A stretch of DNA of 64,000 nt from SG8-30 sp963710135 (GTDB lineage Bacteria; Pseudomonadota; Gammaproteobacteria; Steroidobacterales; Steroidobacteraceae). The stretch is taken from assembly GCA_963710135.1 (NCBI GenBank), contig CAVPYY010000002.1, forward strand, positions 310,001-374,000, read 5' to 3'. The notes beneath the pieces were generated by a model. It made no database searches. It was given only the letters and a program-made list of their open reading frames with translations, and was not told where the DNA came from. This document shows positions 20,124 through 28,720 of this stretch, one piece after another. Each line of letters starts with the position of its first letter. The stretch's first letter is position 1. The position numbers and the translations under genes were made by a program.

Positions 20124-21764
20124 TCAGGTTCCGGCCGTGCGCGGCGTCAGCTCCTCGACCCGGCGCAGGGCCTCGAGCCGCGTGCGATAGTGATCGAAGT
20201 CCTTCAGGGTCGCGTTCAGGCCGACCTGGACCAGGATCCTGGCCACGGGCTTGTGGATACCGCAAAGCACCACGAGCTGCCCGGCGGCCCGGGCACGCTG
20301 CACGATGGTATCGAGCGCCAGCGCGGCACTGACGTCGAGCGCCGGCACGTCCTGCATGTCGATGACCACGGCGTCGTAGCTGACCGCCACCGACATGCGC
20401 CGGGTCATCTCGTTGGCGGCGCCGAAGCTCATCGCGCCGGACAGGTGCAACAGCAGCACGCGGCCGGCCAGCCTGGCGAACAACTCCGACTCCGCAGGAT
20501 CCAGGATCGCGGCGCCGCTCTCGTGATCGGTGATGGTGCGGATCGACTGGCTCTGCAGATCGGCCATTTCCTTGACGAACAGCATGCTAGCCATCACGGT
20601 ACCGACCGCCACGGCGGTGATCACGTCGACGAACACGGTGAGCAGCAGCACCGTCAGCATGCATACCGTCGAGGACACGGGCATTCGCCGGATCCGCCGC
20701 AGGTACGGCCAGTCGATGACGTCGATCCCGACCTTGATCAGGATCCCGGCAAGCACCGCATGCGGCACGTGCGCGGCAAGCGGACCGAGACCGAGTACGA
20801 CGGCCAGCAGCACCAGCGCGTGGGTCATCCCCGACAGCGGCGTGCGTCCGCCCGAGCGGATGTTGACCAGCGTGCGTATCGTCGCGCCGGCACCGGGGAT
20901 GCCGCCGAGCAGCCCGGCCGCGACGTTGCCGATTCCCTGGCCCACCAGCTCGCGGTCCGAGTCGTGGAAAGTACGCGTCACGTTGTCGGCGATCAGCGAG
21001 GTCAGCAGGCTGTCGAGCGAACCGAGGGCGGCGAGCACCAGCGCCGGCGGCACGACCTCCCTGAGCAGGCCGAAGTCCAGCGTCGGCATCACCAGCGTGG
21101 GCAGCGCGCTGGGTATCGGCCCCAATACCGGCGCCTCGGGCAGCGCCAGCGCGACCAGCAGGCTGCCCGCCAGCAGCGCGAGCAGGGTGGCCGGCACCCG
21201 CTGGTTGATGGCCGCCGGCGTGAACAGGCAGATCGCGAGCGCCACCGCGCCGGCCGACAGCGCGTGCACGCCGGGATGCATGAGGTACTCGGGGAACACG
21301 GTCAGCGCATTGACGACGCTCGCCGGCGCGGCGTGCCCGAGCAGCGGATCGAGTTGCATCACGATGATGATCACGCCGATGCCCGACATGAAGCCGGAGA
21401 TGACGGGGTAGGGCACCAGGTTGATGTAGCGGCCCAGCTTGAGCACGCCGAATACGGCCTGCAGCACGCCGGCCAGCATGACGATGGTGAAGGCGACCGC
21501 CGGATTGCCGGCATGGGCGGTGAAGATCGTGGCGGCCACGACCGTCATGGGTCCGGTGGGGCCGGAAATCTGCGACGGCGTCCCGCCGAACAGCGATGCA
21601 AACAGGCCGACACAGATCGCGCCGTACAGGCCCGCGACCGGACCGGCGCCGGAGGCGACGCCAAAGGCGAGCGCCAGCGGCAGCGCGACGATCGCGGCGG
21701 TGACGCCGCCGAACAGGTCGCCCCTGAGGTTGGACAGATCGAGCTTGGGCAGGATGGACGGCAA
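20124..21764 (-). CDS. SulP-family anion transporter with STAS domain
   Basis: 546-residue inner-membrane transporter of the SLC26/SulP family. About eleven to twelve hydrophobic helices occupy residues ~20-400, with the family segment GLYGAICVGLFASLFGGTP and the GMTHALVLLAVVLGLGPLAAHVPHAVLAGILIKVGIDVIDW region. A C-terminal STAS domain follows (about 440-540, VVIDMQDVPALDVSAALALDT). SulP proteins carry sulfate, bicarbonate or dicarboxylates; no carbonic anhydrase gene is adjacent, so the substrate is open. It is divergent from the amidotransferase gene. Confidence 0.9.
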   Translation of the reverse strand: MPSILPKLDLSNLRGDLFGGVTAAIVALPLALAFGVASGAGPVAGLYGAICVGLFASLFGGTPSQISGPTGPMTVVAATIFTAHAGNPAVAFTIVMLAGVLQAVFGVLKLGRYINLVPYPVISGFMSGIGVIIIVMQLDPLLGHAAPASVVNALTVFPEYLMHPGVHALSAGAVALAICLFTPAAINQRVPATLLALLAGSLLVALALPEAPVLGPIPSALPTLVMPTLDFGLLREVVPPALVLAALGSLDSLLTSLIADNVTRTFHDSDRELVGQGIGNVAAGLLGGIPGAGATIRTLVNIRSGGRTPLSGMTHALVLLAVVLGLGPLAAHVPHAVLAGILIKVGIDVIDWPYLRRIRRMPVSSTVCMLTVLLLTVFVDVITAVAVGTVMASMLFVKEMADLQSQSIRTITDHESGAAILDPAESELFARLAGRVLLLHLSGAMSFGAANEMTRRMSVAVSYDAVVIDMQDVPALDVSAALALDTIVQRARAAGQLVVLCGIHKPVARILVQVGLNATLKDFDHYRTRLEALRRVEELTPRTAGT

Positions 21765-21858
21765 TGGATGATCCGGCTGAGTGCCGGTATCTTACCGCTT
21801 TGTCCAGAGCGCCTCGCGTCCCGGCGAGGCTGGAATCCGGCCGGCAACAGGAGTGGGC

Positions 21859-22557
21859 ATGCGGCGCGCCACTGTGATTCGCCACGTGGCGTTCGAGGAT
21901 CTCGGCACGCTGGGTCCGGCGCTGGGCCGCGCCGGCTACCAGGTGCGGTACCTGGAGGCGGGCATCGACGACCCGCACGCGGCTTCCGCCGCCGACCTGG
22001 TCATCGTCCTCGGCGGTCCGATCGGTGCGCTCGACGACAGGCATTATCCCTGGCTGGAGGCCGAGACGGCGATGCTCGAGCACCGCATCGCCGGGGAGCG
22101 CGCGACGCTCGGGATCTGCCTGGGCGCGCAACTCATGGCGCGGGCGCTCGGCGCGCGAGTCTACGCGGCGCGCGAGCGGGAAATCGGCTACGCGCCACTG
22201 CTGCTGACGACCGAGGGGCTTGCCTCGCCGTTGCGGCACGTGGACGGGGCCCTGGCGCAGGTGCTGCACTGGCACGGCGACACGTTCGACTTGCCGGCGG
22301 GATGCGCGCTGCTTGCCTCGACGCCGGCCTGCCCTCACCAGGCCTTTGCGCGCGGCCCGCGAGTGCTGGCGCTGCAGTGCCATCCGGAGGCCGAATCCGG
22401 CACGCTCGAGCGGTGGCTCATCGGTCATGCGGTCGAGCTCGGCGGCGCCGGGATCGCGCCCGCGGAACTCCGTGGCCAGGCGCTGGCGCAGGGGCCGAGG
22501 CTGGAGCGTCAGGCCGCGCTGCTGTGGGACGAGTGGCTGGCGGGCCTCACTGCATGA
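21859..22557 (+). CDS. Class I glutamine amidotransferase-like protein (GuaA N-domain type)
   Basis: 232-residue stand-alone GATase-1 protein. The catalytic triad is visible: nucleophile Cys in GICLGAQLMA and the His/Glu pair in LQCHPEAE. The oxyanion region is VLGGPIGALDD. These YfeJ/GuaA-like proteins hydrolyse glutamine or gamma-glutamyl compounds; the partner synthase is unknown. The ATG at 21859 has an AGGAG ribosome site 6-7 nt upstream, so it is preferred over a longer in-frame start at 21781. It is translationally coupled (ATGA) to the next gene. Confidence 0.86.
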   Translation: MRRATVIRHVAFEDLGTLGPALGRAGYQVRYLEAGIDDPHAASAADLVIVLGGPIGALDDRHYPWLEAETAMLEHRIAGERATLGICLGAQLMARALGARVYAAREREIGYAPLLLTTEGLASPLRHVDGALAQVLHWHGDTFDLPAGCALLASTPACPHQAFARGPRVLALQCHPEAESGTLERWLIGHAVELGGAGIAPAELRGQALAQGPRLERQAALLWDEWLAGLTA

Positions 22558-23408
22558 CCGACGATTTCACACCAGGCGCCGCCGTGCGTGTCGCGCCCGC
22601 GATAGTCCGCGTCGTGGCGCCCAATCCGGGTCCTCTCACCGGACCCGGAACCAACAGCTATCTGGTCGGCGAGCGCGAACTCGCGGTCATCGATCCCGGT
22701 CCCGCTGAACCCGCGCATGTCGAAGCATTGGTCGCGGCCGGCGGGGGCCGCATTGGCTGGATCCTGGTGACCCATACCCACCGTGATCATTCGCCGGCCG
22801 CCCGCCTGCTGCGCGAGGCAACCGGCGCCGTGGTGGTGGGGCGCCGGGCGCCGGACGACGGACGCCAGGATCGCCGCTTCCGCCCCGACGCCGAGCCGGC
22901 GGACGGCGAGCGCATCCTGATCGATGGCGTCGCCCTGCGCTGCATCGCGACCCCGGGTCACGCCTCGAATCACCTGTGCTTTCTGGCCGAGGAGAGTGGC
23001 GTGCTGTTCACCGGCGACCATATCCTCGGCCACGTCTCGCCGGTGATACTGCCGCCCGACGGCGACATGAACGACTACCTCGAGTCGCTGGCCAGGCTCC
23101 GTGCCCTGCCGCTGACACGCATCGCGCCCGGCCACGGGCCGATGCTCGACGACCCGGTCGCCGTGATCGACGAGCTGGTTGCCCATCGGCTGGCACGCGA
23201 AGCGCGCATCGTCGCGGCGCTCGACCAGCAGGCGCGCGAACTCGATGAACTCGTGCGGCGGGTGTACGCGGATGTCGATCCGGCGCTGCACGAGCTTGCG
23301 CGGCATACCCTGCTGGCGCATCTCATCCGGCTCGAGCGTGCCGGGCGCGCGACCCGGCATGGTGGCGTGGAGCCGGACTCGAGCGCGGCGTGGGCCGCGG
23401 GCCGCTGA
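22554..23408 (+). CDS. MBL-fold metallo-hydrolase (LACTB2/RNase Z-like)
   Basis: 284-residue metallo-beta-lactamase-fold hydrolase. The zinc motif HxHxDH is THTHRDHSPA; further ligands are His in ATPGHASNHLCF, Asp in FTGDHILGH and His in APGHGP. The N-terminus NPGPLTGPGTNSYLVG and a C-terminal winged-helix-like region (LVAHRLAREARI to HLIRLERAG) match the LACTB2-like family of endoribonuclease-type MBL proteins. The substrate is not assignable. The ATG overlaps the previous stop; the next gene follows after 1 nt. Confidence 0.88.
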   Translation: MTDDFTPGAAVRVAPAIVRVVAPNPGPLTGPGTNSYLVGERELAVIDPGPAEPAHVEALVAAGGGRIGWILVTHTHRDHSPAARLLREATGAVVVGRRAPDDGRQDRRFRPDAEPADGERILIDGVALRCIATPGHASNHLCFLAEESGVLFTGDHILGHVSPVILPPDGDMNDYLESLARLRALPLTRIAPGHGPMLDDPVAVIDELVAHRLAREARIVAALDQQARELDELVRRVYADVDPALHELARHTLLAHLIRLERAGRATRHGGVEPDSSAAWAAGR

Positions 23409-23409
23409 C

Positions 23410-24888
23410 ATGCCCGGACTGGGCGTTGCGCTTCGCAACTGCGCGCTCGACCTGGGTGGCAGAAGGGTGCTGCAGGAGACCTCGCTGGTCGTCGCGCCGG
23501 GAGAGAAGTGGCTGCTGTGCGGTCCGAACGGCGCCGGCAAGACCCAGCTGGTGAAGCTGCTGGCCGGCGTGCGTTGGCCTGCGCCGACCGGGCGCGAGAG
23601 CCGGCGATACCTCGATGGGTCGGGTCGCGAGCTCGAACTCGTGGAAGTGCGCTCACGCATCGCCTACCTCGGCGCCGAGTCGCAGGATCGCTACGCGCGG
23701 CATGGCTGGAATCACCGCATCGACGAGGTCGTGGCGACGGGCCTGTTCGGCACCGACATTCCGCTCGATCGGCCCGATGCCGCGCAGCGGCGGCGGGTCG
23801 ACCTGCTGCTGAGGCGCGTCGGGTTGCATGCCGAGCGGCAGCGGCGGGTGCTCGAGGTTTCCTACGGGCAGCGCAGGCTGGCGCTGGTCGCCCGGGCGCT
23901 GGCCGCACGCCCGCGGTTGCTGCTGCTGGACGAGATCTTCAACGGACTCGACGCGGGTCATCGCAACGCGCTGGCGCGCGTGCTGGCGGGCATCGTGCGC
24001 ACGCGAGTCACGCTGCTGCTGACGGCGCACCGTCCCGAGGATGTCCCCGCCGGGCTGTCTCACGGCGCATGGATCGAGCGCGGCCGGTTGCGCCGGGTGT
24101 CACCGCGGCAGGCGATCGCCCGGCTCGGCGGTTCGAGGCCGGTGCGAGCAGCCCGGACGCGCGAGGCCGGCACCCGCGAGCCGCCTTACATCGAACTGGT
24201 TGGCGCGAGCGTGTACCGGGAGGGCCGGCTGGCGTTGCGGGGCATCGACTGGGCGTTGCGCGACGGCGAGCACTGGGCGGTGACCGGGCGGAACGGCAGC
24301 GGCAAGAGCACGTTCCTCGGGGTGCTGCACGGCGCCTATCCCGTTGCGCTCGGCGGGCGGATCAGCCGCCGTGGCGTGGCGCGCGGCACGCCGCTCGACC
24401 GGATCCGGTCGGCGATCGGCTTCGTTTCGCCGGAGCTGCAGGCGGAGTACGAGCCGCGCTCGACGCTGGCCGCGCTCGTGGTGGGCGGTCTGCGTGGCAC
24501 GGTGGGTCTGGATCGGCCGATGTCGCGCGCGGAGCGCCTCGCGGCGGTGCGTGCGCTGCGTCGTGTCGGCCTCGCTTCGCTGGCCGGACGCCGGGCACGC
24601 GAGGTGTCCTATGGCGAGCTGCGCCTCGCCTTGATCGCACGCGCGTGGGTGCACGAGCCGCAGCTGCTGCTGCTCGACGAGCCGTTCACGGGCCTTGATC
24701 CACGGCGGCGCGCGGCGCTGCGCCGCGCACTCGAACTGCTCGCGCGCCGCGGCACCCGTCTGGTGATGGCGGTACACCATCGCGACGACCTGCCGGCGGT
24801 TGTCAGCCACCGCCTGCACCTGGTCAAGGGGGTCGTGCGTGAGTCCGGCCGACTGGGCCCGGTCGGCGCTAGTAGGCGTGACGGCTGA
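23410..24888 (+). CDS. Tandem ABC ATPase, ModF-like
   Basis: 492-residue soluble protein with two ABC nucleotide-binding domains and no membrane segments. Walker A motifs are GPNGAGKT (residues 38-45) and GRNGSGKS (about 290-297); Walker B motifs are RLLLLDEIF and QLLLLDEPF. The signature motifs are atypical: VSYGQRRLALVARAL and VSYGELRLALIARAW instead of LSGGQ, as in ModF/YlmA-type proteins. Two Walker domains without a permease suggest a regulatory or translation-related ATPase rather than an importer. The 3' end overlaps the convergent sulfatase gene by 20 nt. Confidence 0.85.
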   Translation: MPGLGVALRNCALDLGGRRVLQETSLVVAPGEKWLLCGPNGAGKTQLVKLLAGVRWPAPTGRESRRYLDGSGRELELVEVRSRIAYLGAESQDRYARHGWNHRIDEVVATGLFGTDIPLDRPDAAQRRRVDLLLRRVGLHAERQRRVLEVSYGQRRLALVARALAARPRLLLLDEIFNGLDAGHRNALARVLAGIVRTRVTLLLTAHRPEDVPAGLSHGAWIERGRLRRVSPRQAIARLGGSRPVRAARTREAGTREPPYIELVGASVYREGRLALRGIDWALRDGEHWAVTGRNGSGKSTFLGVLHGAYPVALGGRISRRGVARGTPLDRIRSAIGFVSPELQAEYEPRSTLAALVVGGLRGTVGLDRPMSRAERLAAVRALRRVGLASLAGRRAREVSYGELRLALIARAWVHEPQLLLLDEPFTGLDPRRRAALRRALELLARRGTRLVMAVHHRDDLPAVVSHRLHLVKGVVRESGRLGPVGASRRDG

Positions 24889-26809
24889 ACAGCTCGTAGG
24901 CGGTCTGGTAGTAGGCGATCGCCAGGCGCTCCTGTTCGCGATCGAGCGGCAGCGGGGCATAGCTGTCGGTGGCGCGGTCGTAGCTGAAGGTGCGCGAGGG
25001 GCTGTTCAGGCCGAGCACCGTGAGCCGTCCGTCACGGTAGATCGCGATATCGTGATTGTGGCTGAACAGCGCGATCCGCTCGGCGTCGGGCGTGTGCAGG
25101 ACGTCCTGGCCGAAGAATGGCGCCTCGTACGGCAGGCCCAGCAGCCCCAGCACCGTGGGCGCGATATCGACCTGGCCCATCAGTGTCTCGACCTCCTGCG
25201 GAGCGATATGGCCGGGCGAGTAGATGAGCAGGGGAATCTCATAGGTGCGCAGCGGGATCTCCGCCTTGCCGTAAACGCGCGCGCCATGGTCGGCGACGAT
25301 GACGAAGACGGTGTTGTCGAACCACGCGTGCTTCTTTGCCTCGGTCAGGAAGTAGCCCAGCGCGAAGTCCGCATAGCGAACCCCCGCTTTGCGTCCTCCG
25401 CCCGACTCCGGCACGCCGGGGACACCGGCCCGGAAGGTGAATGGCTTGTGGTTGGACGTGGTCATCACGATCGAGAAGAAGGGCACGCCCGCGGCGGCCT
25501 TGGCGTCGAAGTGGCCGAGCGCGAGGTCGAACAGATCCTCGTCGCTGACGCCCCACATGTTCTCGAAGCGGACCGGTTCGTGGATGTCCGAGCGGTCGAG
25601 CACCTCGAAGCCGTTCTGCGCGTAGAAGTAGCGCATGTTGTCGAAGTAACCGTAGCCGCCGTACAGGAAGCTGGCGTCATAGCCGAGGTCGCGCATCACG
25701 GCGCCCCAGTTGGCGATGTGCTCGTTGCCCGGTCGGCGCAGTATCGAGACCGTGGGAATCGGCGGGAACGACGCGGTGATCGCCTCGAGACCGCGCACGG
25801 TCCGGGTTCCCGAGGCGTAGGCGTTGCTGAACCACATGCCCTGCGCGGCGAGCTTGTCGAATTCCGGGGTCAGGTCGCGCTCCGAGCCGTGGAGCTTGCT
25901 GAACTCGGCGCCGAATGACTCGCTCGAGACGACCACGACGTTCAAACGGCCCAGCCCGTCCGGGCGCGCGGCGTGCGAGCGGGTCAGCCGTCCGTCCGCC
26001 AGGTCGGTGAACCGGCCGCCGTCGCCGGCCAGCCGCTCTGCCAGCAGCGCGAAGTTGTCCCGGGAATCGGCCACCGGATAGTAGGCGTGATAGTCGATCT
26101 CGCTGGTGGCCAGCGCGCGGAAGAAGCTGCTCATGCCGTTCTGCACCAGTTCGTTCTCGACCCGGTTGGCGGCGAAGGACAGCTCGTCGGTGCGGTACCA
26201 GAATGCGGCCAGCGCCACACAGATACCGTACGCCAGGAACAGCGGCAGCCGTCGCGCGAGGCGCACACTGTGCAGGAAGCTGCCCGACATCAGGCGCATC
26301 AGCGGCCTGGTCAGCAGGGCGGCCACGAGCAGCGCGAATCCCGACACCCACAGCACCGGATACTCCGCCCAGACATCCCCGGCCACCTCGGTCGGGAACA
26401 TCAGGTAGTCGACGGCCACGATGTTGAAGCGGGCGTCGAACTCTTCGAAGAAGAAGAACTCGGCGGCTGCCGAGAAACCCAGCGCGAAGATTGTCAGGAA
26501 GGTCGCGGCCGCGAGCAGCCGCTGATTGACGCGGCTGCGGAACCAGCGGTCGCGCATGGCCAGCAGGTAGAGGGCCAGCGGCGCCAGCATGTAGAGCGAC
26601 TGCACCAGGTCGTTGACCACACCGCCGGCGATCAGCAGCGGCAGGTGCGCCACGGGCACGCCCTGGGCCACCCCGAAACGGGCGAACAGGACCAGGCGCA
26701 CGACCAGGCCGAAGGCCAGGTACGCGCCGGCCAGCACGGCGATGGGCAGGAACCGGCTGTGGGCCGGTCCGGGCACGGGGTCAGGAGAGGGGAGGGTATT
26801 CGGATTCAA
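24869..26809 (-). CDS. LTA-synthase-family membrane sulfatase/phosphotransferase
   Basis: 646-residue inner-membrane protein with about five N-terminal helices (residues ~20-200) and a large periplasmic alkaline-phosphatase/sulfatase domain (about 270-600). Metal and catalytic features are VVVSSESFGAEF, ASGTRTVRGLEAI (Thr nucleophile region) and IVADHGARVYG (Asp/His metal ligands). In Gram-negatives this family transfers phosphoglycerol or phosphoethanolamine groups, for instance to periplasmic glucans (MdoB/OpgB) or lipid A. The acceptor here is unknown. Normal family length. Confidence 0.88.
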   Translation of the reverse strand: MNPNTLPSPDPVPGPAHSRFLPIAVLAGAYLAFGLVVRLVLFARFGVAQGVPVAHLPLLIAGGVVNDLVQSLYMLAPLALYLLAMRDRWFRSRVNQRLLAAATFLTIFALGFSAAAEFFFFEEFDARFNIVAVDYLMFPTEVAGDVWAEYPVLWVSGFALLVAALLTRPLMRLMSGSFLHSVRLARRLPLFLAYGICVALAAFWYRTDELSFAANRVENELVQNGMSSFFRALATSEIDYHAYYPVADSRDNFALLAERLAGDGGRFTDLADGRLTRSHAARPDGLGRLNVVVVSSESFGAEFSKLHGSERDLTPEFDKLAAQGMWFSNAYASGTRTVRGLEAITASFPPIPTVSILRRPGNEHIANWGAVMRDLGYDASFLYGGYGYFDNMRYFYAQNGFEVLDRSDIHEPVRFENMWGVSDEDLFDLALGHFDAKAAAGVPFFSIVMTTSNHKPFTFRAGVPGVPESGGGRKAGVRYADFALGYFLTEAKKHAWFDNTVFVIVADHGARVYGKAEIPLRTYEIPLLIYSPGHIAPQEVETLMGQVDIAPTVLGLLGLPYEAPFFGQDVLHTPDAERIALFSHNHDIAIYRDGRLTVLGLNSPSRTFSYDRATDSYAPLPLDREQERLAIAYYQTAYELFSRHAY

Positions 26810-26830
26810 GCCGGACTCCGGAGGCGCAAA

Positions 26831-26869
26831 GACGCCCGGCGCGCGCGATCGCGCGCCAGGCCGGGCAGC
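26831..26869. terminator. GC-rich hairpin between a Rieske gene and the sulfatase gene
   Basis: The arms GCCCGG (26834-26839) and CCGGGC (26861-26866) bracket an inner GCGCGCG-AT-CGCGCGC stem. It lies in the 125-nt gap downstream of the Rieske oxygenase stop. A strong hairpin at a gene end suggests a terminator, but the T-run on the minus strand is short, so this is tentative. Confidence 0.35.
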
Positions 26870-26934
26870 AATTATGGGGTTGGACGTAGGCCGGGACCGG
26901 AATCAATCGCCCGGGCCGGCCAGGGCGTCGGGGC

Positions 26935-28284
26935 CTATTTTTCGCCCTTGAGGTAACGGTCGAGCTCGCGGTGGAAGTGGCGCACCCGCACTTCCTGTTC
27001 GCTCCACAGCGGTCCGCGGAAACCGCGCGAACGCGAGCCGGCGCCAACTGCGGCAACCAGTTCGACGTCCTGGTCCAGCACTTCGCCGAGGTCCGGCTTG
27101 GCGCCCTCCGGCACGTGCTCGATCGCCGGACGTGTCTGGCCGGTGACGTCCGTGCCCTTGGGCAGGCCCATCCAGGCCGGAACGAAATACGACGGGTCGT
27201 CCACGTGCCTGAACATGGTGATGTTGTCGTAGTAGAACTTGCGCGGGTCGTCGGCGTGGGGGAGGAAGCGCATGATGAACACGCCCTCCGGGTGCATGCC
27301 GATCTGCACGTTCGGAAACAGTCCGGTCGCCCAGCTGTCGGTCAGCTGTCCGTCGGTCAGATTGCGGTAGTGGTCGAGGCCCAGCCGCTCGGCGCGGGCA
27401 CGCTTGGACTTCTGCACCGCCGCCCGCACCTCCCGCGCGTTGCCCTTGAAGCCGGCGGGATCCATGCCGGCGTCCTGCATCATGAACTGCAGGCCGGCGT
27501 CGACGGTTTCCTGGTCGGCCAGGCGATGACTCTTCACGCACAGCGGTACGATCATGCGGCTGAAGCCGTTCGGGTACAGGTCGTACTGGCTGAAGTCCTC
27601 CATCACGCCCTGGGTCTGCGGATGGATGTGCGGCAGGTGATAGGTTTCGTAGAAGGAGTCGACGCCCACTTTCCAGTTCGCGTTCCAGGTGCTGCGCACA
27701 TGGCGCACCGCGTGCATCTTGTCGATCTGGTAGTTCTCGATGTAGCCCGCCGGCAGTCCGATCCAGTCCTGCAGCGGCGGCGCCTTGCCATCCATGTTGA
27801 CGAACACCAGACCGCCGATGGCGTCACAGCGAACCTCGCTCAGCGATGGGCGATGCGCGATCAGCTGCGGCGCAAAGGTGTCCTCGTCGGTGATGCACTT
27901 GAGCTTGCCGTCGCACTCGAACTGCCAGCCATGAAACGCGCAGGTGAAGTGCCCGACGCTGCCGAATTCGTTGAGTGCGACGCGATTGGCGCGATGCGGG
28001 CAGACGTTGTAGAAGGCCTTGATGCCGCCGTCTGCCTGCCGCACCACCAGGATCGACTCGTGGCCGATCTCGAAGGTGAAGTAGTCGCCGTCCTCCGGGA
28101 TGTCGGAGGTGACGCCCGCCAGCAGCCACACCCGCGGCCACAGGCGCTCCCACTCCTTCTTCATGAACTCGGCGGTGTGGTACCGGGACGGATCCGGGAT
28201 GTCGAGCCCGTTGTCGACGGGCGGCTGCTTGGCCTCGAGGGAATCCGCGGGGGCGTCGGGGTTGACGCGATAGTCGAAGCTCAT
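26935..28284 (-). CDS. Rieske non-haem iron oxygenase, large subunit (1)
   Basis: 449-residue ring-hydroxylating-type oxygenase alpha subunit. The Rieske [2Fe-2S] ligands are Cys95/His97 (VCPHR) and Cys115/His118 (CAFHGW). The catalytic domain (SRPBCC fold) carries the mononuclear iron His216 and His221 in FYETYHLPHIHPQT. No beta subunit is adjacent, so it is probably an alpha-only (homotrimeric) oxygenase, fed by a ferredoxin encoded elsewhere (candidates at 43488 and 63339). Monocistronic; a perfect-arm palindromic operator lies 83-100 nt upstream of the start. The substrate is unknown; it is about as close to the third Rieske gene of this window as to general family members. Confidence 0.92.
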   Translation of the reverse strand: MSFDYRVNPDAPADSLEAKQPPVDNGLDIPDPSRYHTAEFMKKEWERLWPRVWLLAGVTSDIPEDGDYFTFEIGHESILVVRQADGGIKAFYNVCPHRANRVALNEFGSVGHFTCAFHGWQFECDGKLKCITDEDTFAPQLIAHRPSLSEVRCDAIGGLVFVNMDGKAPPLQDWIGLPAGYIENYQIDKMHAVRHVRSTWNANWKVGVDSFYETYHLPHIHPQTQGVMEDFSQYDLYPNGFSRMIVPLCVKSHRLADQETVDAGLQFMMQDAGMDPAGFKGNAREVRAAVQKSKRARAERLGLDHYRNLTDGQLTDSWATGLFPNVQIGMHPEGVFIMRFLPHADDPRKFYYDNITMFRHVDDPSYFVPAWMGLPKGTDVTGQTRPAIEHVPEGAKPDLGEVLDQDVELVAAVGAGSRSRGFRGPLWSEQEVRVRHFHRELDRYLKGEK

Positions 28285-28366
28285 GGCAGGACCTCTTTGC
28301 TCAGTCGCTGAGTGGTTCAGGCGCGCGCCGGCCGCCGCTTGAAACTATATCGCAAGCACGCCAAAG

Positions 28367-28384
28367 AAACAGTCAAGACTGTTT
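28367..28384. promoter_or_regulatory. Palindromic operator, site A
   Basis: AAACAGTCAAGACTGTTT: two 8-nt arms that are perfect reverse complements around a central AA, flanked by AAAG on the left and ATTTT on the right. It belongs to a family of four near-identical sites in this window. Arm length and symmetry fit a TetR-type dimer site, but the protein is not known. On the minus strand its TTGACT could double as a -35 element of the Rieske gene. Confidence 0.75.
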
Positions 28385-28589
28385 ATTTTGGATCCGGTCT
28401 TCGTCGAACCTCGGGGTCCGCCAGGGGTGGGGCGCCATCGAACCTGGCACCGGCATGGCTACCGTGAAACCTCCAGCGCGGAATGTCGTGTGTGAGCAAC
28501 ATTTCATGTCAATGCAATGACTTGGGCGGCGTTTCGCCGGGCATCGTGTGGCGTTCATGCCCGCGGCCTGCTGCGCTGCGGTAAGAAAA

Positions 28590-28607
28590 AAACAGGATAG
28601 ATTGATT
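28590..28607. promoter_or_regulatory. Degenerate copy of the palindromic operator
   Basis: AAACAGGATAGATTGATT keeps the left arm AAACAG and 12 of 18 positions of the consensus, with the same A/T-rich flanks. It overlaps the TTGATT of the presumed TonB-receptor promoter. Alone it would not be called; position and the intact copy 206 nt away make it plausible. Confidence 0.35.
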
Positions 28608-28720
28608 TTTTTTGCGGAGGATACGTACACTCTGCGCAGACCCGCGATGAGTACCGGACACGCAGATGCCCGGCTCCACGGGAGACTGTGATTCACATCA
28701 TCTTGAAGGGGGAGTGACCC

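Larger units (their letters stand above)
28285..28720. other. 436-nt control region between Rieske oxygenase 1 and TonB receptor genes
   Basis: Non-coding spacer between divergent genes. It holds the palindrome at 28367-28384, a degenerate copy at 28590-28607, and a promoter-like pair TTGATT (28602-28607)/TACACT (28626-28631, 18-nt spacing) facing the receptor. A strong ribosome site GGGGGAG precedes 28721. An ATATAG-like -10 on the minus strand (about 28346-28351) could serve the oxygenase. No open frame in it looks real. Confidence 0.6.

Noticed and set aside
19923..22553. N-terminal 877 codons of a plus-strand frame that runs into the MBL gene
   Set aside because: His/Gln/Arg-rich and antisense to the SulP gene; true coding in that frame starts at ATG 22554.
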